The notes under the pieces are model-generated. The model worked only from the letters and a program-made list of their open reading frames with translations. It made no database searches and was not told the DNA's origin. Of a DNA stretch of 64,000 nucleotides, positions 1 to 7,760 are shown one piece after another. The stretch's first letter is position 1. Each line of letters starts with the position of its first letter. This stretch comes from Macrococcoides epidermidis. Its GTDB lineage: Bacteria; Bacillota; Bacilli; Staphylococcales; Staphylococcaceae. The stretch lies in assembly GCF_042659445.1 (NCBI RefSeq), contig NZ_JBHSSR010000016.1; one strand, given 5' to 3'. Made by a program: the position numbers and the translations under genes.

Positions 1-9
1 AATATGAAT

Positions 10-36
10 TCAACAAGAGTGCTTTTTTATTTTGTC
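10..36 (+). terminator. 3' part of a terminator cut by the window edge (tentative)
   Basis: The sequence GAGTGC followed by a run of six T and further T-rich sequence looks like the descending arm and U-tract of a rho-independent terminator. Its other arm would lie left of the window. The call rests on this pattern only. Confidence 0.25.
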
Positions 37-79
37 TCACTAAATGGGGTCAGTTCGAAATCTGGAGTCGCATCTTTTT

Positions 80-1423
80 TTATGCTTCTTTTCCTTTATG
101 TGGACGAATAACAGCTGCTAATATAATTGCAACAACACCGAAAATGCCAAAGCCTAAATACATTTGCATCGGTACATTAAATTCTAAGTTATGTCCTAAA
201 TAAATAAGCTGTCTAATTCCATCACCATATATTCTGAAGGGATTCCAATCAAATAAATAATCTTGATAAAATTTAGGTAACATTTGTTTTGGTAAAGTTA
301 AAAGTTGCATACTAAAGAATAAAACGACCATGAATAATGGGATAGCAGGCATACCTAACCAAGACATTAATCCTAATATTAACATGATAAATCCGAACAT
401 TGCGATACTGATATAAATACTTACGCTAAATGTATCTGGCATATTAAATCCAAGTATAGAAGTAATGAACCAAACACCACAGAATCCACCAACTATCGCC
501 GCAACTGAAGCGGCAACAATTTGTACAATTGATGCGACGAAACGATCACGTTTTTCTATAATATTGGAATTTCTAAACGCAAAGTATAATAACACTGAAG
601 AAATGAGTGACCCTAACCAGATTGGTGTAAAGAATAACATTGGCGCATTACCCATTGCTTGATGATCTTTTATTTCATTTATTACTGTGTGTTCAACTTT
701 AACAGGATGCATTAACTGATTCATTGTTTTTGCTGAAACTTTCACGTTTGCGTTATCAAGTTGAGTAACAGATTGTTGTGCTAAAGTATCATTTATTTTA
801 GTTGTCATGTTAGTTAAGATACCATCTGTTATTTGAGCACCTTGTGGAGAAGCGCCTTGATTGATAGATAATTTTAATTCAGCTTGTTTAACTTCAATAG
901 GTTTCAATAAATCTTTATTTGCTTCTAACACTTTAGCTTGTTTCGCTTGCGTTTGTTTAGCAATCTCCTGAGCTTGTACAGGTGTAATTTCACCGCTTGC
1001 AATTTTTTTCTGCATTTCAGCTTGAGCAGCTTTTGCCTTTACTGCACCCTCTGCTTTTTTAGCAGTTTGAATTTCTTTACGCATTGCACTTGTGGCATCA
1101 TATGTAAATGTTTTCGGAATGACTATTGAACCGTAATATTCTAAATCTTTAAAGCCTTTTTCTAAAGCCTTTTCAGAGTCAACCTCTATAAACTTAACGG
1201 TATCAGTAAATTTTTTATTTGATTGTAGTTTCTCTAAAAATGTTTTACCGATATTTTGTGTTTTCCCCTGAACTTCAATACCTTCATCTAAATTAACAAC
1301 TGCGATAGGCATTTCCTTTGGTTTAGGATTATATGCAGGTGAAAAGGCAAGTGATAATAATCCGATGAGTAATAAAGCGATAAAAGGTACTAGATAAATC
1401 AATTTGTTTTTTAAAATTTTCAT
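80..1423 (-). CDS. YhgE/Pip-family membrane protein
   Basis: 447 aa. Residues about 7-27 form one membrane segment, followed at once by the NLDEG signature typical of the YhgE/Pip N-terminal domain (IAVVNLDEGIEVQG). A large outside domain follows to about residue 260, with an Ala/Lys/Gln-rich predicted coiled coil near 115-175. About five to six membrane spans end the protein, as in ABC-2-type permeases. The family includes phage-infection protein Pip and is related to EsaA; its transport substrate is generally unknown. A GGAGG site precedes the ATG. It is divergent from a TetR regulator, a common arrangement for regulated exporters, so regulation by that protein is the likely inference. No paired ATPase is adjacent. 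Confidence 0.85.
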   Translation of the reverse strand: MKILKNKLIYLVPFIALLLIGLLSLAFSPAYNPKPKEMPIAVVNLDEGIEVQGKTQNIGKTFLEKLQSNKKFTDTVKFIEVDSEKALEKGFKDLEYYGSIVIPKTFTYDATSAMRKEIQTAKKAEGAVKAKAAQAEMQKKIASGEITPVQAQEIAKQTQAKQAKVLEANKDLLKPIEVKQAELKLSINQGASPQGAQITDGILTNMTTKINDTLAQQSVTQLDNANVKVSAKTMNQLMHPVKVEHTVINEIKDHQAMGNAPMLFFTPIWLGSLISSVLLYFAFRNSNIIEKRDRFVASIVQIVAASVAAIVGGFCGVWFITSILGFNMPDTFSVSIYISIAMFGFIMLILGLMSWLGMPAIPLFMVVLFFSMQLLTLPKQMLPKFYQDYLFDWNPFRIYGDGIRQLIYLGHNLEFNVPMQMYLGFGIFGVVAIILAAVIRPHKGKEA

Positions 1424-1472
1424 AATACTGTCCTCCTAATGAACAATCTGTTGATTAATTAATATATTGTTT

Positions 1473-1500
1473 ATTATAATCTGATTAACAAACGTTACAA
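1473..1500 (-). promoter_or_regulatory. Promoter of the YhgE/Pip gene
   Basis: On the minus strand, TTGTAA (1495-1500) and TATAAT (1473-1478) are separated by 16 nt. The spacer contains TTGTTAATCA, a motif repeated nearby in this divergent region, so the regulator may bind over the promoter. Confidence 0.65.
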
Positions 1501-1522
1501 TAATCAAAAAAAAGACAATATG

Positions 1523-1538
1523 ATTGTTAATCAACAAT
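1523..1538. promoter_or_regulatory. Candidate TetR operator
   Basis: ATTGTTAATCAACAAT is palindromic except for its two central base pairs. It lies between the divergent YhgE and TetR genes. The related motif TTAATCA recurs at about 1444-1456 and 1480-1490 on the other strand. Assignment to the adjacent TetR protein is inference. Confidence 0.45.
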
Positions 1539-1634
1539 AAAATAACTATTTGTTTAATAAAAGACATTTTATTGAAAAATAATCATCAAAGCTTAATGGA
1601 ATTTAGTAAAGAATATTATTAAGGAGTGAAAGCT

Positions 1635-2228
1635 ATGGAGGATAGAAGAATTAGAAAAACAAAACGAAGTATTAGAACAGCTATATTAGAATTGATGTTA
1701 GAAAAATCATTTGACAATATAACTGTCAATGACATTGCAACACAGGCTGATATTAATCGAGGAACGTTTTATTTACATTATATTGATAAGTATGAACTTC
1801 TTGAAAGTATAGAAGATGAAATGATTGGTAGGTTTATAACGTTACAAAAAACAATGGACATCAGTAAAATTATTCATGAAAACAATCTCTTTCAGGAAGT
1901 ATTTATTAAAAAAATTATGTATATTCTAAAAGAAGACAAACTATTCTTTAAAGTAATGCTCCATCCAAGTTTAAACACAACATTCGAGTCCAAGTTCCGA
2001 AAAATTATTCAAGAAAACTTTGAACGCATGATTGATTTAGATTATATACAGGGAGTTCCTTTTAAATATTATTTTTCATTTATTTCGAGCGCACAAATTG
2101 GTGTCATTAAACATTGGGTGAGAACAGATATGCAGGAATCACCTGAAGAAATTGCAAGATTTGCATATGAAATGGCTTATAATGGACCTATTCGTTTATT
2201 ACAACAAGAATTAAAAAAGAAGAATTAA
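1635..2228 (+). CDS. TetR/AcrR-family transcriptional regulator
   Basis: About 197 aa. The N-terminal 55 residues carry the TetR helix-turn-helix (ITVNDIATQADINRGTFYLHY). The rest is the helical ligand/dimer domain of the low-GC Gram-positive TetR group often paired with YhgE/Pip or export proteins. The longest frame begins at a GTG (1626) that lies inside the AAGGAG ribosome site; the ATG at 1635 has 8-nt spacing and is preferred. It is divergent from the YhgE gene and most likely represses it and itself. The inducer cannot be told from the sequence. Confidence 0.88.
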   Translation: MEDRRIRKTKRSIRTAILELMLEKSFDNITVNDIATQADINRGTFYLHYIDKYELLESIEDEMIGRFITLQKTMDISKIIHENNLFQEVFIKKIMYILKEDKLFFKVMLHPSLNTTFESKFRKIIQENFERMIDLDYIQGVPFKYYFSFISSAQIGVIKHWVRTDMQESPEEIARFAYEMAYNGPIRLLQQELKKKN

Positions 2229-2249
2229 GCGACATGCTTAGTTCTTCTT
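2217..2249. terminator. Convergent terminator overlapping both coding ends
   Basis: A 14-bp stem with one G-U pair and a 5-nt loop (GACAT) spans the last codons of both flanking genes. On the minus strand it is followed by a six-T tract, so it is a good terminator for pbp4; the plus-strand tail is less T-rich. Confidence 0.7.
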
Positions 2250-3515
2250 AATTTTCGGCCAATAATAGTAAACCAATATCCCGAGTCCCAATAAAAATGA
2301 AGAAATTAAGGCGGTCATTATTGATAAATAATGATCGTTCCAAAACTTCTTCAATTTATATTGCTGGTAATCTTCGTATTTGACACTTGCAGGTTTATAA
2401 TCATTTGATACAAATTGACGTTCATAATCATAATGAACACTACCATCTTTTAAAATTAATTTCCCAGGCTGATTTTTTTTCACGATATCATATAAATCAT
2501 TATGAACATAATATTCTTTACCGTTAAATTTATGTACGCCTTTTGTTAAAACCTTCTTATATTCATATTTATTAAATGCATCCTGCATCACAGCGTTAGC
2601 CATTTTATTTCTATTGTATTCCGCATCAGGATCTAGCCAATGTTGTACACTTAGAACGACTGCGATAACACGCATGTTTTGCTGTTTAGCGGTAACTGTT
2701 ACATTGAAACCAGCTGTATCACTAGAACCAGTCTTTAATCCGTCTGCTCCTTTAAAAGGATATTGTCCTCCTTCTAAAGAATGGTTGTATGTATGGAAAG
2801 ATTCTTCATCTTCAGTGCCGGGTTTAACAGTAACAAACGCTTTTTTAGTAAACTTTAAAATTTCTGGATGTTCGTTAACTAGATGCTGGCTTAATATTGA
2901 GTAATCTCTCGCAGAAGTTAAGTTATCTCCATCTGCTTGATAACGCTTTGGTTTATATTGAAGAAGCATATTATTTGGTGCACCGACAGGATTTAAGAAA
3001 CGTGTATTTTTCATACCAAGTGCTTTTGCAGTTTTATTCATACGATCCACGAAATCAGAATCGTCTTTTTCTACTAAATTCACTAACATATAAGTTGCCG
3101 CGTTACTTGATGGCGTTACTGCGAGCTGAATAAGATCAGAGACCTTATAAGTGGCACCTTTTCTAAACACGTTATTGCTTAACATCGGTAAACGAGCAAT
3201 CGTCCAATATTTGTCGTTAACTGTTACTTTCGTATTAAAAGTAATTTTTCCTTTTTCCATTTCTTCCATTAACAAATATATTGACATCAATTTAGACATA
3301 GAAGCGGGTGGTGCTTTGGTATCAATATTATCACCATATAGAATCTGACCATTTTTTTCTGCAATAACAATCGTACCTTTAGGATTATATTTAGGAGCTA
3401 TATTCATCCCTTGCTGTGTTGCAATTTCAGATGGTGTCACTGCTGAAATCGATCCTGTAAATGAAAAGAAAAGAATAAAGCTTGCAATTAAGCTTTTTAA
3501 ATTAAAAATTTTCAT
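2238..3515 (-). CDS. pbp4: PBP4-type D-alanyl-D-alanine carboxypeptidase
   Basis: 425 aa low-molecular-mass penicillin-binding protein acting on peptidoglycan outside the membrane. A signal peptide ends near residue 25 (SISA). The three active-site motifs of the serine transpeptidase/beta-lactamase fold are present: S72-M-S-K75, S136-S-N138 and K261-T-G-S264. A C-terminal beta domain is followed by one membrane anchor (about 397-418) and a basic tail. Length, motif spacing and anchor match S. aureus PBP4, which adds secondary cross-links to the wall. In S. aureus pbp4 is divergent from abcA; here it converges with a TetR gene instead. Orthology is inferred from these features. Confidence 0.9.
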   Translation of the reverse strand: MKIFNLKSLIASFILFFSFTGSISAVTPSEIATQQGMNIAPKYNPKGTIVIAEKNGQILYGDNIDTKAPPASMSKLMSIYLLMEEMEKGKITFNTKVTVNDKYWTIARLPMLSNNVFRKGATYKVSDLIQLAVTPSSNAATYMLVNLVEKDDSDFVDRMNKTAKALGMKNTRFLNPVGAPNNMLLQYKPKRYQADGDNLTSARDYSILSQHLVNEHPEILKFTKKAFVTVKPGTEDEESFHTYNHSLEGGQYPFKGADGLKTGSSDTAGFNVTVTAKQQNMRVIAVVLSVQHWLDPDAEYNRNKMANAVMQDAFNKYEYKKVLTKGVHKFNGKEYYVHNDLYDIVKKNQPGKLILKDGSVHYDYERQFVSNDYKPASVKYEDYQQYKLKKFWNDHYLSIMTALISSFLLGLGILVYYYWPKIKKN

Positions 3516-3664
3516 GATATAAAACTCCTATGATCTGTTTTCAATGATTACATTTTATCATAATACCCTAATAGAAAAAGACATTCATCATTTTTGAAAA
3601 ATATTTTTTCGTAAATAGAGTGTAATATGACAAAATAAAAAATAAAATACAGATGATATTATTG

Positions 3665-3678
3665 GTAAAACGTTTTCA
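3665..3678. promoter_or_regulatory. Candidate CcpA (cre) site upstream of nupC
   Basis: GTAAAACGTTTTCA differs from the ideal cre TGAAAACGTTTTCA only in its first two bases. It lies about 100 bp upstream of the nupC -10 and within about 150 bp of the pbp4 start. Catabolite control of nucleoside uptake would make sense, but the position is distant. Confidence 0.4.
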
Positions 3679-3775
3679 AAACTTTTAATATTCGAGATTT
3701 GAAAAAATAATAGCATCGGTATGAAAAAATGTTCGTAAATAAATGAAAATAATTGTATTGTTTGCAAGTTAATCA

Positions 3776-3784
3776 TGCTATAAT
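3776..3784 (+). promoter_or_regulatory. nupC promoter (extended -10)
   Basis: TGCTATAAT is an extended -10 (TGnTATAAT) 32 nt before the nupC start. The -35 is poor; TTGTTT sits at only 15-nt spacing, which is usual for extended -10 promoters. Confidence 0.6.
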
Positions 3785-3816
3785 CTTTAAGATAAAAAAT
3801 TTAAAAGGTGGAAATC

Positions 3817-5034
3817 ATGAATACTTATTTATTACTTAATGTTTTAGGTATCTTTGTCTTTATTTTAGTCGCATTTGTTTTCTCTCGTGACAAGAAAAAT
3901 ATCGACTGGAAATCAGTCGTTATTATGTTAGTTGTTAACTTATTTTTAGCTTGGTTCTTTACGCAATTCCCTTGGGGACGTAATGGTGTAAAAGCTGTAG
4001 CAGATGCATTTAGCTGGATGTTACAAGCAGCTTATGTAGGTATCGGAATGCCGTTTGGTAGCTGGACAGCACCAGGACCTGGAAAAATGGATATGGCAGT
4101 TTCAGCATTATTACCGATTCTTTTCGTAGTACCTTTATTTGATATTTTAATGTATATCGGTGTGTTACCATTTATTATTAAATGGTTCGGTTGGTTAATC
4201 GGTAAAGTAACTGGTCAACCTAAATTTGAATCATTCTATTCAGTTGAAATGATGGTCTTAGGTAATACTGAAGCTTTAGCGGTATCAAAAGAGCAAGTGA
4301 GTCATATGAATGCAGCACGTGTACTTACTGTTGCGTTGATGTCGATGAGTTGTATTTCAGGTTCAATCGTTGGTGCTTATGTAACAATGGTGCCTGGTGA
4401 ATTAGTGTTAACAGCAATTCCATTAAATATTATTAACGCAATTATTATCGCAACTATTTTAAACCCAGTTAAATTAACACCGGAAGAAGATTATGTTGTT
4501 GAAATCAAACATGAAAATCGTCAACCATTCTTCTCATTTTTAGGTGACTCTGTATTAGGTGCAGGTAAATTAATCTTAATCATCATCGCTTTCTTAATTG
4601 CATTCGTATCATTAGCGGCATTTGCTGATATGTTATTATCTTTATTAGATAAATACATTGGCATGCAAATTCGTTTAAAAGATATTTTAGGTTTATTTAT
4701 GTTCCCATTCGCAATTCTTTTAGGATTACCTTTTGGTGAAGCATGGACTGTCGCAGGACATATGGCAACTAAAATCGTTACAAACGAGTTCGTAGTTATG
4801 ATCGGAATTCAAGATGCAATGAAATCAATGGACAACCACATGAAAGCGGTACTTGTTACATTCTTAATCTCATTTGCCAACTTCTCAACAGTAGGTATGA
4901 TTATTGGGGCGTTAAAAGGTATCGTCGATGTGAAAACTTCTGACTTTATCGCTAAATATGTACCTATGATGTTACTAGCAGGTATTTTAGTATCACTTTT
5001 ATCAGCAGCATTCGTTGGTTTATTCAGCTGGTAA
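3817..5034 (+). CDS. nupC: Concentrative nucleoside transporter (NupC family)
   Basis: 405 aa integral membrane protein importing nucleosides with a cation. The family pattern is clear: three N-terminal spans, a pore domain with the GNTEALA segment (substrate/ion region of CNT proteins), the PFGEAW segment and the C-terminal NFSTVGMIIG segment. Length is normal for bacterial CNTs. The longest frame starts at a GTG that is part of the AAGGTGG ribosome site; the ATG at 3817 has proper spacing. It stands alone with its own promoter and a cre-like site upstream. Exact nucleoside preference is not visible. Confidence 0.9.
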   Translation: MNTYLLLNVLGIFVFILVAFVFSRDKKNIDWKSVVIMLVVNLFLAWFFTQFPWGRNGVKAVADAFSWMLQAAYVGIGMPFGSWTAPGPGKMDMAVSALLPILFVVPLFDILMYIGVLPFIIKWFGWLIGKVTGQPKFESFYSVEMMVLGNTEALAVSKEQVSHMNAARVLTVALMSMSCISGSIVGAYVTMVPGELVLTAIPLNIINAIIIATILNPVKLTPEEDYVVEIKHENRQPFFSFLGDSVLGAGKLILIIIAFLIAFVSLAAFADMLLSLLDKYIGMQIRLKDILGLFMFPFAILLGLPFGEAWTVAGHMATKIVTNEFVVMIGIQDAMKSMDNHMKAVLVTFLISFANFSTVGMIIGALKGIVDVKTSDFIAKYVPMMLLAGILVSLLSAAFVGLFSW

Positions 5035-5119
5035 GAATTAATATTAACTTCATATTGAATTAATAAAGACTTGTTATAATATATATGTAATAAAGCGAAA
5101 TATAAGGGAGACGGTTCTT

Positions 5120-5197
5120 TTGAAAAGACTGTTAAGGGATCTTAGAAGACGCTTGAAACGTGCATTTAAATCGAATAAGAAGTCATTAGCAAACTAA
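5120..5197 (+). CDS. Small 25-aa highly basic peptide
   Basis: A TTG-initiated frame encodes 25 residues (starting MKRLLRDLRRRLKR), with about 11 Lys/Arg and an amphipathic helical look. AAGGGAG (5104-5110) sits 9 nt upstream, and a very strong hairpin starts in the stop codon. TATAAT at 5075-5080 could be its -10. Ribosome site, promoter-like element and terminator together suggest a real short transcript. I do not recognise a family. It could be an RNA- or membrane-binding peptide, but that is speculation. Confidence 0.55.
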   Translation: MKRLLRDLRRRLKRAFKSNKKSLAN

Positions 5198-5231
5198 GAC
5201 AGGGTTGGAGATATCTCCGACCCTGTCTTAG
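5194..5231. terminator. Strong bidirectional terminator
   Basis: An 18-bp stem with one G-U pair and a 2-base turn runs from the stop codon of the small peptide to just before the stop of the minus-strand secreted-protein gene. GTTTTTATTTT follows on the plus strand. Confidence 0.85.
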
Positions 5232-5234
5232 TTT

Positions 5235-5774
5235 TTATTTTGTTGTCATAAAGCCCGTAAGTTTATAACTGCCCTTTGATTTTACGAAATCAAACTTATT
5301 TTTAATATTGTAATGTGCTTTATAAGTATATGTTAAACCGTTCTTAATACGTTTCGTATTTGTAGGTGTACCATATACTTTTTTTATTTTAGCTGTAGAA
5401 ATGGCATAGTCATCAAACTTAAAGTATATACCTCTAAGTTTTGAATTATTATGGAGCTTATTATTTTTTAAACTAAAGATAAATGTTGCATTTCGTGATT
5501 GATATACACCGTTACGTAATTTTTTATAAGCAATCTGGTTATTTTTCATCACGCGCTTGAATATTCCGTATTCAGTATTAATGTTTACACCATCGTACGT
5601 GAAACCATTCTTATTTATTGCATTCTTAAAAGTTGTCTTTAAAACTGTACTATCATCCATATCACCTTTGTGCCAGTAATAATATCCTGCAGCATCAGCA
5701 TAGTTCGGAGCAACAAACGTCATCGAAAGAGTGCCAGCAAGTAATGTTGAGCCGATAGTTATTGTTTTCTTCAT
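5235..5774 (-). CDS. Hypothetical secreted protein
   Basis: 179 aa. The first 28 residues form a classical signal peptide (MKKTITIGSTLLAG, cleavage after ADA). The mature part is basic, rich in Lys, Asn, Tyr and Phe, without cysteine, lipobox or LPXTG, so it is probably released or wall-associated by charge. Two tyrosine/glycine-containing beta-like segments near 45-75 and 130-165 resemble the general style of small staphylococcal secreted proteins, but I do not recognise a named domain. The longest frame adds five codons; the ATG at 5774 with GGGGGA seven nt upstream is preferred. It is transcribed alone. Confidence 0.75.
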   Translation of the reverse strand: MKKTITIGSTLLAGTLSMTFVAPNYADAAGYYYWHKGDMDDSTVLKTTFKNAINKNGFTYDGVNINTEYGIFKRVMKNNQIAYKKLRNGVYQSRNATFIFSLKNNKLHNNSKLRGIYFKFDDYAISTAKIKKVYGTPTNTKRIKNGLTYTYKAHYNIKNKFDFVKSKGSYKLTGFMTTK

Positions 5775-5928
5775 TGTTTCGTCCCCCATAAAAATGATTT
5801 ATTTTGTTATTATTTGCATTATATTTAGTTACAGTTTACCCTTTAATTAAGCAAAATAATCATCTCATTCAGTGTTTTAGCTGAAATTCGTTAGTTTAAA
5901 GGCTATTACACTAAGTATTTTGCTTAAA

Positions 5929-5958
5929 TTGACATGTTTTAAAACATATATTTATAAT
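5929..5958 (+). promoter_or_regulatory. lctP-ldh promoter
   Basis: TTGACA (5929-5934) and TATAAT (5953-5958) match the sigma-A consensus fully, at 18-nt spacing. The redox operator begins on the last base of the -10. Confidence 0.85.
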
Positions 5959-5977
5959 TTGTGAAAATAATCACAAA
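5958..5977. promoter_or_regulatory. Rex operator
   Basis: TTTGTGAAAATAATCACAAA is a 20-bp inverted repeat with a 6-nt AT centre. It matches the staphylococcal Rex consensus TTGTGAA-W4-TTCACAA at all but one position. It covers the expected transcription start, so binding would block initiation when NADH is low. Rex control of lactate genes is established in S. aureus; binding here is inferred. Confidence 0.88.
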
Positions 5978-6118
5978 AAATGCTTGCATATCATTTCATA
6001 ACGTTGTAGTATGGAACTGTATTAAGGGTATTCGATTTAAGATAGTAACAGTTTTCTTTGTTTTCATAAAAAGTAAATATCCTAAAAAACAAATTTTAGA
6101 AAGAAAGAAGGAAAAGAG

Positions 6119-7714
6119 ATGTTCGTAGAATCGTTCGATCCATTCAACAATTTAGCTTTATCAGCAATTGTTGCCGCAGTACCTATTATAATGTTTTTAT
6201 TATGTTTAACAGTTTTAAAAATGAAAGGTATCAACGCAGCAATACTTACGCTTGTTGTAACTGCGTTAATTGCATTATTCGTATTTAAAATTCCTGGTGC
6301 TGTAGCAGCAGGTGGTGTAACAGAAGGAATTGTACAAGGTTTATTCCCGATTGGTTATATCATCGTTATGGCTGTTTGGTTATACAAAGTTGCTGTAGAA
6401 AGTGGGAAATTCCAGGTTATTCAAGATTCGATTTCTGGTATTTCTGCTGACCAACGTATTCAATTATTATTAATTGCATACTGTTTCAACGCATTCTTAG
6501 AAGGAGCAGCAGGATTTGGTGTACCAATCGCAATTTGTGCTGTTTTACTTGTACAATTAGGTTTTGAACCATTGAAAGCTGCGATGTTCTGTCTGATAGC
6601 TAACGGTGCATCAGGTGCTTTTGGAGCAATTGGTATACCTGTTGGTATTATCAACACATTAGGTTTAAAGGGTGGCGTAACAGCAATGGATGTTTCACAA
6701 ACGTCTGTATTCACGTTACCTATTATTAATATAGTTATCCCATTCTTATTAGTATTTATTCTGGATGGTTTTAAAGGTATTAAAGAAACATTACCTGCTA
6801 TTTTAGTTTCAGGATTAGTTTACACTGGTATGGGAATTGTTATTACTTTATTCATGGGACCAGAACTTGCTGCGTTATTACCAGCTTTAATTGCGATGGC
6901 AGCATTAGCTTTATTCTGTAGCAAATGGCAACCAAAAAATATTTTCCGTTTAACAGACGATGAAGTAAAAGTAACGAAACATCCAGCGAAAGAAATCATT
7001 ACTGCATGGAGCCCATTCTATTTCTTAACTGGTTTAGTATTGTTATGGAGCTTACCAGCATTCAAAGCATTATTCGCTGAAGGTGGGCCATTAGCAAAAA
7101 CAATTCTTACATTTACAATGCCTGGTACGTTTAATGAAACACTTGGCAAAGGTGTAATGATTAAACTAGACTTAATCGGTGCAACGGGTACTGCTATTTT
7201 AATCGCAGTATTACTTACAATTGCGTTCTCACCGAAAATTAATATCGGTAAATCGATTGAATTACTTGGTCGTACAATTAAAGAATTATGGATTCCAATC
7301 GTAACGATTTCAGCAATATTAGCTATTGCTAAATTAACAACATATGGTGGGTTAACTGTAGCAATGGGTCAAGCAATTGCCAAAACAGGTTCGATTTTCC
7401 CATTACTTTCTCCAATTTTAGGTTGGATAGGTGTATTTATGACTGGTTCAGTTGTAAATAACAACGTATTATTTGCTTCAATTCAAGCGACTGCAGCAAG
7501 CTCTATCGGTACAAATCCAGCATTGCTTGTAGCAGCAAACACTGCTGGTGGTGTTATGGCTAAATTAATCTCACCACAATCAATTGCAATTGCATCTGCA
7601 GCAGTTGGAGCAGTTGGGGAAGAATCAAAATTATTAAATATGACGCTTAAGTATAGTATCGCGTTACTCGTATTTGTATGTCTATGGACTTTTGTATTAA
7701 GTATCATGCTTTAA
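6119..7714 (+). CDS. lctP: L-lactate permease
   Basis: 531 aa polytopic membrane protein of the LctP family, about 13-14 spans, moving lactate with protons. Typical segments are the FLEGAAGFGVPIAI loop, the GASGAFGAIGIPVG loop, and the C-terminal SVVNNNVLF and KLISPQSIAIA stretches. The start ATG has GAAGGAAAAGAG upstream. The next gene is ldh, 46 nt downstream with no terminator between, so one transcript under the Rex-type operator most likely carries lactate transport and lactate formation together. Length is normal for the family. Confidence 0.95.
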   Translation: MFVESFDPFNNLALSAIVAAVPIIMFLLCLTVLKMKGINAAILTLVVTALIALFVFKIPGAVAAGGVTEGIVQGLFPIGYIIVMAVWLYKVAVESGKFQVIQDSISGISADQRIQLLLIAYCFNAFLEGAAGFGVPIAICAVLLVQLGFEPLKAAMFCLIANGASGAFGAIGIPVGIINTLGLKGGVTAMDVSQTSVFTLPIINIVIPFLLVFILDGFKGIKETLPAILVSGLVYTGMGIVITLFMGPELAALLPALIAMAALALFCSKWQPKNIFRLTDDEVKVTKHPAKEIITAWSPFYFLTGLVLLWSLPAFKALFAEGGPLAKTILTFTMPGTFNETLGKGVMIKLDLIGATGTAILIAVLLTIAFSPKINIGKSIELLGRTIKELWIPIVTISAILAIAKLTTYGGLTVAMGQAIAKTGSIFPLLSPILGWIGVFMTGSVVNNNVLFASIQATAASSIGTNPALLVAANTAGGVMAKLISPQSIAIASAAVGAVGEESKLLNMTLKYSIALLVFVCLWTFVLSIML

Positions 7715-7760
7715 TTCATAGCATTAATAAATTCAAAATAAACTTAAAGGAGAAGTTGAA

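Larger units (their letters stand above)
3516..3816. other. Intergenic region between pbp4 and nupC
   Basis: This 301-base AT-rich gap separates divergent genes. It holds a cre-like site and the nupC promoter, described separately, and presumably the pbp4 promoter near its left end. I see no convincing gene: a 62-codon minus-strand frame has no ribosome site. Confidence 0.6.
5790..6118. other. Intergenic region before lctP
   Basis: A 329-base gap. The left part should hold the minus-strand promoter for the secreted protein. The right part holds the lctP promoter and the Rex-type operator described separately, leaving an mRNA leader of about 150 nt before lctP. I see no gene or riboswitch in that leader. 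Confidence 0.6.

Noticed and set aside
2897..3133. 78-codon plus-strand frame inside pbp4
   Set aside because: Antisense to conserved PBP codons, with no ribosome site.
3588..3776. 62-codon minus-strand frame before nupC
   Set aside because: No Shine-Dalgarno sequence, AT-driven Phe/Ile/Leu composition, and it covers the cre-like site and abuts the promoter of nupC.
6006..6031. SigB promoter suggested by GGGTAT near 6026
   Set aside because: No GTTT-type -35 at 13-15 nt spacing; the consensus SigA promoter just upstream explains the transcript.
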